Shown one piece after another: positions 33,709 to 45,062 of a stretch of 64,000 bases of DNA. Source of the DNA: Gari tellinella (taxonomy: Eukaryota; Mollusca; Bivalvia; Cardiida; Psammobiidae). The stretch spans positions 36,080,356-36,144,355 of the forward strand of contig OV277870.1 of assembly GCA_922989275.2 (NCBI GenBank). Direction: 5' to 3'. Under the pieces are notes generated by a model. That model made no database searches. It had not been told where the DNA came from and saw nothing but the letters and a program-made list of their open reading frames with translations. Position numbers and translations under genes: made by a program. The number at the start of each line of letters is the position of its first letter. The first letter of the stretch is position 1.

Positions 33709-34768
33709 CTAATCTCGCACTGGCTTCCCATCGATGTACAGGGTATCGTAAGATACCCAGGCGCTCTTCCCTTCATGACGAGCAGCCTTCATCTTTGGAT
33801 ATAGCTTTCGCTTTTTCAATAATTTCAGGAGGGAACTGTTCATGTACTTGAAAAGGTGTCCCTTGTAGCGCTTTCCACTGTTTACGCACAAATTCTCTCT
33901 CCTTAAAGTCCCTGAACTTTGCAACTATCTTACGGCACCTGCCATCTGATCTGGATCCCATTCTGTGTACTCTATCGAATGCAAGCTTTTCCACTTGGTC
34001 CTGCGCTACTTTCATTTTCTCCTGAATGAAAGATTTTAGGGATTGTTCACAATTTTCAACTTCACCTGGACGGGCCTCAGGTATATTTACAAATATCAAG
34101 TTGTTCCGCATGGACTGTGACTGTAGATAAACAAGGTCATCCTTTAAACTGTCTTTCTCCTTTTCAAGCTGTAGAACTTTATCATTTACCATGCCTAGGG
34201 AATAATCCACACAGTCAACTTTCTCCTCTACCTTATGTAATCTTTCACTGGACCTTTTCTCATTGTCTTGGATACATGTATAAAGCTTTTTAATCTCCCG
34301 ATCAAAGCTATCCACCTTTTTCTCCAGAGTCTCTAGGGATTGAAGCCTTTTTTCCATATTTCCCATTTTGGTATCAATACTACACATTTGTCCTTGGATT
34401 TGCTTTAAACATGCCATTAATGCTGCGTTTGAAGTATCACCTTTCATATCTGAGCTAGAACCAGTTGCCATGTCTGAAGATTCTTGAGTAAGTGTACATG
34501 TAGGTAAGCGGGTGGGGCAACAACTGTCAACACTATAGTTTTCACTGAATGGATCTTTATCGTTTACATCTTCAAACAAACTGGGTAAAGTCACAGTATC
34601 ATTGTCACAGAAAAGAATCTCATTAGTCTGACTTAAAACGTCACGTACAGTTACTGATGTCCCATTAGGCGAATCTGAAAAACGTCCCGCCTTGTAGAAA
34701 GAGTCATTGTTATCCGACTCGGAGCTCTTTTTTCGTTTACTCCTTCTGTTTCCTTTCCGTTTATCCAT
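33709..34768 (-). pseudogene. LINE ORF1: coiled-coil RNA-binding protein, one frameshift
   Basis: ORF1 proteins of this kind coat element RNA and act as nucleic-acid chaperones. I start it at the ATG of 34766-34768; a TTG lies three codons upstream. The N-terminus is basic (DKRKGNRRSKRKK), followed by an acidic/Ser-rich stretch, a long coiled coil from about residue 115 to 215 (heptad Leu/Met/Val, KMGNMEKRLQSLETLEKKV), then an RRM-like block beginning MRNNLIFVNIPE and a C-terminal block with VHRMGSR and ALQGTPFQVHEQFPPEII. At 33812-33816 a five-base A run has one extra base. Removing it restores the family-typical tail (KRKLYPKMKAARHEGKSAW, then YIDGKP), ending at the TAG of 33709-33711. The TAG is in frame with ORF2. 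Confidence 0.85.
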
Positions 34769-34917
34769 AAATCTCAAATGGCACCATTACACACGATCTC
34801 AATTATTTCAGAACAATATCACAGTTCTTAAAGTGTCCGGAATCTTGATTAAACTCTGATTTTATAAGATTTTTCTCGCCGCTCAAAAATACAACACTTC
34901 CACCATTTTATCACGTG

Positions 34918-35634
34918 ACTATCATAGAAACCCACATAGATCTCCCTTGAGAATTTTGTATGATAACTATGCCATAACTGGTACTTCGCGGACAGCGTGG
35001 AGTGTATTTCCTTAGTTAACTATGTTCCGCAATGAAAATGGTCTCGGTAAACATATTTCAAATTAACAAAACGGAAACGAAATGTTACTCGATGTGCCAT
35101 TCTTGCAATGATTTAAAAAAAATCTAATACACAATTGCTATCCATTTCACATTAGGCCGATGTGCACATAGTAAAATAGATTTTTCAAAGAAACTTTGCT
35201 GTGTTGCAATTTCTACGTTTGTATATACTGTTATGGGTTCTGGAAACGTTTATACAAGCTTCAAGGTACAAAGTTCAGGTGACGAACCACAGTCAGTGTA
35301 AGGTTTCTATTTGATATACTCACAACAGTTTTAATTCATTAACTGACTGTTCGCTGCCTGTTCCAAGAGCACAATTAGAACCATATTTGGAACAATACTT
35401 TATAGCATTTTTAAACTTACAGTATTGTTCTGTTTTTCCGGAATACCATTTGTTTCGTAGATCTATGTTCAGTTTTATGGCTAATTTATATTCTCATTAA
35501 ACTAGGTTTATATTCTCATTAAATTAGGTATGAACTTTTTAATTTCAATGTTTATGACCTATACTAACCCACATTATGTCTCAAGATACGTTTTGATTTC
35601 GACACTAACCCTTATCCATCTCAGCACGACTTGC
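34918..35634. other. Spacer
   Basis: A short tandem duplication (TTTATATTCTCATTAAACTA and TTTATATTCTCATTAAATTA) lies at about 35486-35528. Nothing else was recognised. Confidence 0.45.
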
Positions 35635-35815
35635 TTCAAATTTGCAAACAGTTTTGATTCAGATCAGACGCCGCGTTACGCGTCGTCTGATCTATATCCA
35701 AACTGTTTGTCATTCGTATTCAATTTTTTGTTTGTTTCAAAAGCATGAAAACTAACTTAGTTTTTTAGCAGACGATATATTTAAAACAGACGACAATTCA
35801 GCGTGATAAGAATTA
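35635..35815. mobile_element. Family A MITE
   Basis: HP1 is at 35646-35710, with tip GACGCCGCG-TTA-CGCGTCGTC (one mismatch). The interior AGCAGACGATATATTTAAAA, CAGACGACAATTCAGCG follows. Confidence 0.65.
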
Positions 35816-35892
35816 AATTAGATTCAGTAATAACTTAGAAATAAAATGTTATAAGAGAGGATTGGTAAAAACCATGCCACATTGGTGTTATG

Positions 35893-36144
35893 TTTAACTC
35901 TTTCCTCCCTGAAACTATAAATGGAAAATTCCAGTTTCCATTTTAGTCTAGTCCATTTCTGACTTTTAAGGGTTGTTTTTGTCAATGTTTGGCATTATGA
36001 CAAACAGTGAAGACCCTGATCAGAGGGCTCCTTTCGGAGCCCTCTGATCTGGGTCTTCACTGTTTGCACAGGACAAGTGTACTTCTCACATGTACACTGT
36101 TTGAAAAGACCGCCTATATGCGGGACTAGGGTTCAAAGGGTTAA
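35893..36144. mobile_element. Family J MITE with TTAA ends, 252 bp
   Basis: TTAACTCTTTCCTCCCTG begins it and GTTCAAAGGGTTAA ends it. The hairpin at 36001-36066 has arms CAAACAGTGAAGACCC / GGGTCTTCACTGTTTG, inner GATCAGAGGGCTCC / GGAGCCCTCTGATC and loop TTTC; one T-T mismatch interrupts it. This is HP1-like in outline with a different tip and loop. Confidence 0.8.
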
Positions 36145-36689
36145 TGTATAAGGACGTAGTATATGTCTATCTTTAAAGAACAAGAACTGAGAGCAAAAGT
36201 GAAGTGTTCAAGAATTTCTAAATGTCAGCAACCCTATTACATACCCATTTCCTATTAGTCCTATCACACTCATCTTGCCTGTATATGTTTGACAAATAAA
36301 ACATTTTCGTGCATATAGTAAATATTTGCTTTACAAGCACTCTAATGAAAAAGATGGAACAACTTGTAGCCTTAGTGTATAAGGCTTACATATGTACATA
36401 TACATGAACGTATTTGTGATACAGAAATTTTCCAAATCATTTGTATGTTTCGCATTTTGAAAAGGATGTCATTAGTTCATAAAAGGTAATCAATCTATAG
36501 TAAACTAGAGACCCGGTTTAAGGAGCTGTAATTTTATTTTCATAACCCCATGGAGAAAATAATTAGACCACGCCTTGTCGGGGCTACTTTCTCTTAGTCA
36601 AACTGCTCTCCACAATATTTCGGAACATTTACTGTATTTGTATATTTATTGTATTGTACTTAATGCCAATAAAAAAAATGGTATTGTAT
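36145..36689. other. Spacer with a (TATTG)n run at its right edge
   Basis: ATTGTATTGTATTGTATT at 36682-36700 borders the family K foldback. No gene was recognised. Confidence 0.45.
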
Positions 36690-36802
36690 TGTATTGTATT
36701 TATGGAGGTATGGAAAAAAAATCTGGTCTTTGTATGAAACCGCTTCGCGGTTTCATTCATTGTGACCAGGTTTTTTTTCACACCTCCATGAATACAATAA
36801 AT
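36690..36802. mobile_element. Family K foldback hairpin
   Basis: ATGGAGGTATGGAAAAAAAA on the left pairs with TTTTTTTTCACACCTCCAT on the right. The stem continues through CTGGTC / GACCAG to the tip GAAACCGCTTCGCGGTTTC. The outer ATTGTATTTATG / TGAATACAAT also pairs roughly. No other copy was seen, so mobility is inferred from shape only. Confidence 0.6.
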
Positions 36803-37947
36803 ATTCAAATTGTTCCTTAAATGTAATATAGAAAAGTATTTTGGTAAACCTTTCTTCCATTTGCGCGTTTGGGCTCCCCTACCTACATTTCTATATGTGT
36901 GTTCAAAATAAATATTCATTGATGGTGCAAAATATAGGTGGCAACTTAAAGCAAAATTAAAGTAAAACAAAGATAAACAATGTGCTTCACTTTTTATATT
37001 GGTCATAGCAGACGCTTGTCTAAAATATCTTAAGATAAACAAGTATGTGATTTGCATACTGGTATATGGCGAAGAAGATATGTTTAAGTTTGGGGATGTC
37101 ATGAATGTATTTTTTACAATGGTTTCAAATTGGTTGCTTGTAAATTGTTTTAATTTTACACCTTAAGATAAGAAATTGTAACTTAATTTGACGGATAAAT
37201 TAATGCATAAATATGCATACCATGATACTTGTTCTATTTGTGGTAAGATATTTGATATTTCTCGAAGAAAATTGTAAAAGTTTAATAGTATTGTCTATTT
37301 GTTTAACAACTTCCATATTAAACACTATTAATTTAGCATAATGCTATATAATGGAAATACACCCCCCCCCATAAAATCTCTCCTTTTTTCGCTGTCATAG
37401 TGAATGCGAAGTCCTGACGCGGCACTACATTGTACTTCACGGGCTACCTAGAATACTAGTGCTAAAATGATTTTGTTAAAGCATTTACATCATTCAAATA
37501 TAACTCGTGGTCCAATAAAATAATACACCGGCAACCAATAATGTTTCTCTGAGCTGTTGCGTACAATTCAACAGGCAAAGTGTTATGTTTTATCTGATAA
37601 TGTTAAAGTTTTGATTCATTCGTGCAACGATCTATGAAAAACAACTAGCTATGTATTTTGTCTGTAAGGGAATTATCGTCAAAATTCGAATAAATGTTGA
37701 CTATACATCACCATTGTAAAATTTTAATTGCAAATCTTATCAAACTAAATGTTATGAATTTCAACAAGTGTAATACACTGAAACGCGATATTTCATTAAA
37801 AAGAATACATTGAGCCTTTTCTTGGGCAAAAATATATATTTTAAAGAAAATGAATTCTAAATATTCCTGACACATTTATGTGGTTCGTCGTAATCTAGTA
37901 CCAAGACATAAATACAAAAATATCAACCAGTTTCAAGCTGAGCGTGA
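36803..37947. other. Spacer, nothing recognised
   Basis: A 157-codon minus frame (36629-37102) starts here and runs into the family K foldback. Its low-complexity AT-rich content gives no domain. Confidence 0.4.
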
Positions 37948-38030
37948 TTAAATTGAGAAGGAAAATAGTTTTATTCCAGATAGGCGCCGAGTTCCGCAGC
38001 ATCTGATCTGGATAACAAACTGTTTTCCTC
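37948..38030. mobile_element. Family A hairpin remnant
   Basis: CCAGATAGGCGCCGAGTTCC, then GCATCTGATCTGG, then AACAAACTGTTTTC is a worn HP1 hairpin without recognisable ends. Confidence 0.45.
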
Positions 38031-38877
38031 TTAAGTTTATGTTTCTGTAGCTGAACATAACTACGGTATATTTTGCAAACATATACAGATAAAAACAAAC
38101 GATTTCGAATAAAAGCTGACATAAGGGTTAAATGTAGTCTTAAAAGCGTTATTATACATGCCGAAAGGGAATGAAGCCGTGTTCAATCAGATAGTAATAG
38201 GTGTTTGTGAAACCTGAATAAGGTTTCGAGAGGCAGTTACAATGATTCCCTGGCTATAAATCAAGTAGGGACATCAAATTTATTAAATTTGTCAGAGACT
38301 TTCTAGGTTGTATTTGACGTGTATCAATTTATCATACATGTTTTTGCGACTTTAAACATTTCATCAATCAACTAGTGTTTCCTAATAAAATATGTTTAAA
38401 CCAAAAAAACCAGGACAAGAACCTAATGAGCAAACATTGCTTTCGTTCTCACCCTAAAGTATATTTATGTATTATTATAAAATATGTACTTTTTTAAATA
38501 AAATATGTTTAAACTAACTAGTGTTTCCTAAAACCAAAACGTATTTGTAATATACAGCATGTTTAAGAAATAAATGAAAGTTATGGTATTAATGCTGAAA
38601 AAAGTACCAAGAATTGTGCGACAATCAAAAGTATTTGTCATCAGCTTACTAATCCACTTTATAAGGCATAGCTATGTATTTCATCTGCTAAACGCATAGC
38701 AATGCATGTGTATTCATAACCTATTTGAAAAAATAATTTTTGGATAGGTTTCTAATTTAATAACTTCCTGGTCAAAAAAATATTATCGTAATATACCTAG
38801 TTTGTCTTAAATTACATAATAAAATCATAATATCTACAGAAATGTACGTATGTAGATTGTAAAACAATGTAATGTTA
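38031..38877. other. Spacer with a short direct repeat
   Basis: ACTAGTGTTTCCTAA occurs at about 38371 and 38517, and AATAAAATATGTTTAAAC at about 38384 and 38499, so a stretch of some 45 bp was duplicated with its blocks in different order. Confidence 0.4.
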
Positions 38878-38937
38878 ATCTTTCGGCGCCAAATTAATCG
38901 TGAGATTTTGACCCCTTCACCGCAGTATTGTCATGTT
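38878..38937. mobile_element. Family A left end only
   Basis: TTAATCTTTCGGCGCC, then AATTAATCGTGAGATTTTGA and CCCCTTCACCGCAGTATTGTC form the long-form family A end, cut off by the microsatellite that follows. Confidence 0.6.
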
Positions 38938-38998
38938 ATTATTATTATTATTATATTACTATTATAGTATCATTATATTTATATTATATTATTATATA
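38936..38998. repeat. (ATT)n microsatellite, imperfect
   Basis: Repeated TTA/ATT units, decaying to ATATTATATTATTATATA to the right. Confidence 0.85.
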
Positions 38999-39140
38999 GA
39001 GCTAATATTCAAATACATGTAGTAAAACTCCTTTTTTACGGTAAACACTGCTTTAACGATCATTAAAAAAGTAGTAGGTGGTGTTTTATTAGAAACCTCT
39101 GTAGGAGTTTATTTGCGTTGTTTCTGAAACTTAAACTGTC

Positions 39141-39535
39141 TTAACCCTTTCACTGCCATTAGAACGTATAATTGATAAAATTTGGAATTTTATGCTTTTT
39201 ACCCATAATTACGCCTTTTAACGCCTTTAATTTATTTCTCCACTGAAGAAAATAGTTCTAATTTATACAGTTATGAATATATATCATAAGAAATGATTTC
39301 TGTGTTCTAGAAGATGGTAGCTTAAAGCATGTTCAAAGTAAAGCAGAATTTGCCTTATGGCACATTCTGCTTTACTTTAAACCTGATTTAAGTGGCCACC
39401 TATCTTCAATACTAGAAACAGGCTATGGGGTAATGGGTTAAGAAACATATTGATATGAATATCAAGCAGTAAGGATCCGGATCAGATGCTGCATAACTTT
39501 GCGTTTGATAAGGATCCACATTGTTACCAAATGCT
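39141..39535. mobile_element. Family A element split by a family B element
   Basis: TTAACCCTTTCACTGCC starts at 39141. A worn HP1 hairpin (GCAGTAAGGATCCGGATCAG, then GATAAGGATCCACATTGTT) lies to the right at 39466-39526. Between them is a complete B copy. The A copy has lost its right end. Confidence 0.55.
39200..39441. mobile_element. Family B MITE, copy 7, nested
   Basis: It runs from TTACCCATAATTACGCC to GGCTATGGGGTAATGGGTTAA. HP2 is at about 39326-39392 with a worn centre (GAATTTGCCTTATGGCACATTC). Confidence 0.7.
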
Positions 39536-39764
39536 AGTTTTGCAGTGTTTGACAGTGAATGCACTTACCTGCCTAATTGGCTTAAATGCGTACGTACATT
39601 TCGTAATGCGCACGCGTCAGCACGTCTTAAAAAGATTGTCAAACACCTGCCAACTTTATATGTGTGACATGTGCAACATTAAACCATCCCAGGATGTACT
39701 CGCATGTCAAATGATGTTACTCTAATCGATATAGTAGGGGAGATATGCTATGGACAAGATTGCT

Positions 39765-39955
39765 TTAATTTAGGTCAAAAGTCATGGTCAGGATCTCAGT
39801 AACCTGAATCTTGTAAGACACACTGCATCATGCCAACATGTATTCTCACACCAAATATGATTTTAACATGAAAAATAATTTAAGTATAAAAAGAGGCCAA
39901 AGTTCATGATCAAAGTCACACTAATATTGAAAAAAAGTAAGATATACTGCCCAAT
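39765..39955. repeat. Two-unit degenerate tandem repeat
   Basis: GGTCAAAAGTCATGGTCAGG and GGCCAAAGTTCATGATCAAAG start two units about 130 bp apart, each followed by GTAAGACACACTGC- or GTAAGATATACTGC-like sequence. The layout resembles the 6831-7225 array. Confidence 0.5.
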
Positions 39956-40280
39956 ACTAAGGTGTGATCGTCTTCTAAATTTAGTGTCCGATGTTGCTGT
40001 GCTATGGGAATAGTGTTCGGGATATTCTAACGTGTCTCAAAGTACACATAAATTTACACGACGTTCGTGATAATAATATGTCTGTTATGATATAGCAGAT
40101 GTATTCCGAATCCAAGATTGCCGGTATAGACATAGACATTTTAAATCAAACAGTTCCGTCAGCTGACACAGTATATAAGTACATAACATCAACTTATATG
40201 TAGCTTCAAGTCAAATACAATCGTTTCTAGTCTGTATTCTAAATATTGGACTAATGCTATATCGTTTTTAGATATTTCTA

Positions 40281-40482
40281 ATCCTTTCGTCGTTAAATTA
40301 ATCGTTAGGTTTTTTACGTCGTCTGCAAGTTTTTTGTTTTTTTCAAGATCGTTTCAAAGTTAGATTCAATGTAGTATGACTTAATAAATAACGACACGAG
40401 TGGCAAACAGTTTGAATCCTGATCAGGATCAAAACTGTTTACAAAGTCGACTTTATGCGACTTTGGCTGCGAAAAGGTTAAG
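40281..40482. mobile_element. Family A MITE with hairpin tip deleted
   Basis: It has TCCTTTCGTCGTTAAATTAA, TTTTTTACGTCGTCTGC. At 40405-40442 the arms CAAACAGTTTGAATCC-TGATC and AGGATC-AAAACTGTTT meet directly, without the GC tip. It ends GGCTGCGAAAAGGTTAA. Confidence 0.65.
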
Positions 40483-40866
40483 TTGTTCTACTGTTCCGAC
40501 TAGCGTGTGGCCAAACAGACATGTTATGTAACTGAAATGACTAGGTTTTATCTTGTTCCAAAACATGTCCTGCGGAAGAAAATGTATTTAAATTATTTAA
40601 ACCAATTGACACAATAATTGCCTGAAAATAAATACAACTAGAATTGTCCATAAATGTTTCTTTTATCGAATGGATGAACTGTCTAAGTTTGTTTATGCTT
40701 TTAATTTAGTTAACTTACATCTTACAAATTCTTAAGAAAACGTAAAGGACAAAATGCCAATGGTTAAAATCAGACTGTTATGAAAAAGAATATAAACGAG
40801 TGTTTTCCTTAAAATAAATGTATAGGTATTTTATATATAATCACCGCAAAAGTTGATCTGTTACTT

Positions 40867-41066
40867 TAACCCTTTTTGCAGACAACATATCGTCTGCTAA
40901 ACTTTGTTGTCTTCAATTGTATGTCAAACTTATTTACTGTGGTAATACAGTAAACGAGTGTACAACAGTATGGGCCCACATTTGAGGCTGCGTTACGCGG
41001 CGTCTAATCTTGAGCCAATGTGTTTTCAAAGTTCACTTGAGTCACCATATGGCTATGTAAAGGTTA
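40867..41066. mobile_element. Family A-like MITE, decayed
   Basis: TTAACCCTTTTTGCAGAC begins it and ATGTAAAGGTTAA ends it. The hairpin remnant is GGGCCCACATTTGAGGCTG, CGCGGCGTCTAATCTTGAGC. Confidence 0.5.
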
Positions 41067-41187
41067 AAGTAGTTTCATAGCATCAAATAAAAGTGGATCA
41101 TTCTTTCAGAATCGTGGTAAGTTGTTTCACTCACTTTTATTTGTTTAAGGACTCATTTCTCCATTAATCTAAGGCGTTTTTATTTTA

Positions 41188-41337
41188 CAACTAGGTGTTT
41201 TGTTTTCATACGAAATATTGAAATGAGTGTCAAACAGTTTTGATCCTGATCAGACGCCGTGTTACGTGTCGTCAATTTAGATGCCAGGCTGTTTGCATAT
41301 ATATAGAGTACTCGGGATAAGGCAGTGAAGGGATTAA
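41188..41337. mobile_element. Family A2 MITE, partial
   Basis: HP1 is at 41232-41295, with tip GACGCCGTG-TTA-CGTGTCGTC. It ends AGTACTCGGGATAAGGCAG, GAAGGGATTAA. Confidence 0.6.
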
Positions 41338-41850
41338 TTCGTGAAAAGTTCCAGTCGTTCTTCGTTCATATCTATATGCTAAAACACTCTAAGTGAACCA
41401 ACCAAACCACAAATACTGCAAAATATTTTGTAATTTTAGCACAGTTTTTCCTTTCAAAAACGTTTATTGCACGTTTATTACTAAATCTTGTTATATTGCT
41501 TAACTCGAAACACATTGGGAATTAGAATTAATAATAATTATCACAATGAAAGGAGGTTTAGCGACTTGAATGGGTACATGTAATACATTATGAGCAAGAA
41601 CATACCGACTGTCTTAAACCTCAGATTAATACATTCACAATAACCCATAGGTGACCTTCACGAAGAAACACAATTCAAAGTTAGCAGCTTAAATCAAGTT
41701 GAATATGATTAGTTTCATTACTAGTTTTGTTCTGTGCTAAGCAAACACGTGTCTTGTGACATTAAATTATATTTTACAGAATGATGGCTGTAAACAGATC
41801 TTATTGTATTTTCAAATATCATATTAATATCTGCACTTACAACTTTTACT
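41337..41850. other. Spacer, nothing recognised
   Basis: No gene or repeat family was identified. Confidence 0.35.
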
Positions 41851-42078
41851 TAACTCTTTCCCTGTCACGCTTTATCGTCTGATGAACCCCCTTACCGCCC
41901 AACTATCGTCTGCATTGGTAGTGGCGTTTGCAATATTTTTAAAGTCAGCTTTAGGACTGTTTTGACTGAAGAAATGTCGATAAGAGTTTCTAACAGTTGG
42001 GATCCTGACCAGACGTCGCGTTAAGGATCCAAATTGTTTTCAAAGTCGACTTTAGTTGCCTATTGCGGTGAAAATGTT
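41851..42078. mobile_element. Family A MITE, tip deleted
   Basis: TTAACTCTTTCCCTGTCACG, then CTTACCGCCCAACTATCGTC. The hairpin is reduced (AACAGTTGGGATCCTGACC, AGACGTCGCGTTAAGGATCC). It ends TATTGCGGTGAAAATG. Confidence 0.62.
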
Positions 42079-42980
42079 ACATGTAATAATACAAAAACAA
42101 CGTGGTTGACAGTTAATGACAATCGGGTATTTCTTATTATCAACCATTAACCAATGTAAATTTCTTAATTTATTAGAATGTGATACGTGAAATTTCATTT
42201 AGACATGCATTAATATCATTTTTTCCACTGAATTTGTACAAGACTGGCTGGTCCAACATCAAAAATCCATCCCCCATTTTATTCATAAAAATATATTTCC
42301 TAGCCAAAATAGAAGCTATACAGGTACATTTAGTAATTATAATGTTAGCCGTGAAATTCTAGAATTTAGTTCATTTTGATTTCAACTAGGTAAATAGATG
42401 TTGAAATTATATTGATTAATGAGAAGTGGTATTTCAAAGTTTACTTATCATCTTATGTGTTTGGATTGATATCTGCCTGTCGTTCTGTTTTAAAAATCGA
42501 CATTTGAGGAAACCTACTTGTCTTTACAATATTTCATTAGTATATAAACATCAATGGAATCTTTTTATAGTAGCGTGATATTTCTCTACATCTACAGGAG
42601 GTTAATCTGTGCCATAAACCTTCTACTTCTCTCAAACATTGACAAATATCCAACATCTATGATCAGCAACGCAGTATAACTGAAACATGTTAAAGCGACA
42701 TTAACAACTAATCGAATAATGTTTTTATGGCCATTTTTAGTATGTCAAGTACGTTTTTCATGGTATGTTGCTGAGGCAATGTGTTTATAGGCGTAAGCTG
42801 TCATAAGGATTATTATGAAAGTCATTCTTATCACATAGTGTACCAGTATAATGACTTTGAAGACAGAACGGGATGCCTTGTATTGGTTTCCCTGGTAATA
42901 AACTCATATCGCAGCAGAAGCCTTCTAACTCTTCATTATTGAAAACAAATTTATATCCATCCTTCACAAGCTTGGCCAAA
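42078..42980. other. Spacer, nothing recognised
   Basis: The 60- and 64-codon frames here have no motif. Confidence 0.4.
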
Positions 42981-43090
42981 TGTACTAAGCATTTGCAAAT
43001 AATTTCGATTCTGATCAGAAGTAACTCGGCTTCTAATCAGGATCCTTACCATTTTTCAATAATGTCAGGTTTATTCAGTTTAAATCTCGG
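42981..43090. mobile_element. HP1 hairpin remnant
   Basis: TTTCGATTCTGATCAGAAGT, then CTTCTAATCAGGATCC: a shortened, diverged hairpin. Confidence 0.45.
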
Positions 43091-44340
43091 GTTTGATCTT
43101 TAGATCTAGACTTTAGGACAGAGAACTAGGCAATATTTTTAGCCGGTTACATCATATCAGTACAGCAGATTCATTAGCCCAGTTTTCTAACTGAATATAG
43201 CCATGGGGCTTGCTTTACCATTGTTTGCTTTTGTGTGTTTTTTGTATTATTTTGTTTCAAATAGATCTCGCAATAGATAAACGAATGAAAAGCTTTAACA
43301 ATTTTAAATAATAGATTATCTATGATTCACGAATTGGTGCAATCTTGAATAGGTTGCTATTGTAGGTTTCGACACACTGAACAGTGATATTATAAAATGA
43401 ACTGTTTCACTATAGGCTTTAAATGTTACTCTAATCCATACTGCCTGCAATTAACATCAATGTTTGAGCACACAAATGCCTATATTTGGAAATAATAACA
43501 TTGGCTTATCCCTGTGTAAAGACTTGAATACGATCTTAAATATAAGGATAAGTATATTTTTATACAAAACTATATAATAAAGGGATGACCAACAAAAGTC
43601 AAAATTATATTATGCGACCTCTTTTTAAGAAAGCATACATTGAATCAAAGACGATTCAAGACTAAAATAATGCAAAAGGGTCCCGGTGGAGCTTTTGGGC
43701 ATCTTATCTGTCCTGCATGTAGCAACCATCTGTTTAAAAGATATTTACAGCCAAAGCAAGTTATATGACATTCTAGTATTTATCCAAAATAGAATTTTCA
43801 ATCTACTTCTAGACACATACATGTACACCTATAAATATCAGTAATTCCACTATAACGTCTACTTAAAAATGCCGTCTGCTTTTATTCACGTGATGTCGAC
43901 ATTGTGAACTTTGAAAAGAAATTTAGAAAATTATATTTATATAATAATGGCATACTACAATTGTTGCAGACGAAAACAATACTCAGCATGCTAAGAGTTT
44001 AAATGTAATATATCGAGAAGACTTAGTGTGAATAATACTTATTTTCGACCTTATTACGCAGCGTATTTTCGCATATATACCGTCTTTAATCGGATTTTGT
44101 ATTAATACGTCTATGTTGTCTCTAGGCCGTATACTGGTTGTTATCAGAAACAGATTTCTTCTTTGCCTTTTAGCACTAGAAACGACTTCTGTTTGCATTG
44201 AACTAGTGGTCTTTTTAACCATGTCACCGCCAGAGTAGCATAAATACTCGTTTCATTTTCGTAAGACGCATATGATATATATTGTTTTGAAATCCAATAA
44301 GAGTGAAAATGGCTACTTGGCTTAATTTTCAAACGAATGC
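43091..44340. other. Spacer, nothing firm
   Basis: TGCCGTCTGCTTTTATTCAC at 43869 and TTGCAGACGAAAACAATAC at 43963 look like family A/A2 interior scraps. The 79-codon minus frame at 43983-44222 has no motif. Confidence 0.4.
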
Positions 44341-44439
44341 GGATTAATTTCAAAACTGTTTGACACTTGTGTCGATTTTTCGGCGATCAAAGTACCTAAA
44401 ATCTTACTAAATTGTTACGTTTCACTTTATATTGACGAT

Positions 44440-44830
44440 TCGGTATCAGCCCTTATATCTAAGCGCGTCTTGGCTTATACATTTACAAACAGTTTGGATC
44501 CAGATCAGACACCCAACGGGGACAAAAAATGTGTGCGTTGTTCGGAAGAAGCCGTTATCGGGATGGAAAATGGCTTACATTTGCAAGCAGCTTGAATCAA
44601 TATCTGATCCGGATTTAAGCTGTATGTCACTCGTCATTAAGATTTTCTGTCAAAATTCCATTAAGTAACTTTCAGACAGGCCACAAACGACCATTTTAAG
44701 CAGACGGCACTGTAACCGATTATAGGCTGGAAATAATTGTCTTGTTTGGGATAAGAGCGGCACGCGTTATTCTAAGGAGGGAATCGTTGTTTGGATGGCC
44801 GTTGTAGGGAAGGAGCACTGTATCGTGAAA
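44440..44830. mobile_element. Family O element, copy 2, reversed
   Basis: It holds ATGTGTGCGTTGTTCGGAAG, TGGAAAATGGCTTACATTTG, a worn HP1 (CAAGCAGCTTGAATCA, GGATTTAAGCTGTATG) and, at the right, GGAGGGAATCGTTGTTTGGA, TGGCCGTTGTAGGG, GCACTGTATC. All are in the order expected for O read backwards. A family A scrap (HP1 left arm) lies at 44488-44510, immediately before it. Confidence 0.6.
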
Positions 44831-45062
44831 ATGATACTGAATGCTCTTCAACTCTCACCAATTTCCTGTACAAGCACTCAAGTAGCGCTGTAAGAGGCTG
44901 GAGTTCGATAAATGTTGTCTAAGGCTGGTGTGCTTCTAGCCTGTCGATTTTCTCACTAATTTGTACTTAATCCATCACGCCATCGGATAGCAATTTATCT
45001 GGGTGTCCTTCACAAGGCAGAATAATTAAAGTAAATTGTATGACATTTGCCAAAATTACCTT

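Larger units (their letters stand above)
30140..34917 (-). mobile_element. Nearly full-length non-LTR retrotransposon (LINE)
   Basis: In minus-strand order it holds a short 5' UTR, ORF1, ORF2 and a 3' UTR of about 120 bp with AATAAA at 30148-30153. The boundaries are estimates and no convincing target duplication was found. ATCACGTGAC at 34910-34919 and ATCACGCGAC at 30217-30226 agree at 9 of 10 bases, but the second lies before the AATAAA. ORF1 with a coiled coil and RNA-binding fold, plus an AP-type endonuclease in ORF2, suggests an L1/Tx1-like layout; the clade is not settled. The damage is light (three homopolymer frameshifts, two stops), so the insertion is fairly young or the assembly carries indel errors. 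Confidence 0.9.

Noticed and set aside
30217..34919. ATCACGTGAC / ATCACGCGAC as target duplication of the large LINE
   Set aside because: The right-hand candidate lies upstream of the apparent 3' end with AATAAA at 30148-30153, and a 9/10 match of 10 bases is weak.
36629..37102. 157-codon minus-strand frame
   Set aside because: Runs through a foldback hairpin and a (TATTG)n run; low-complexity residues; no domain.
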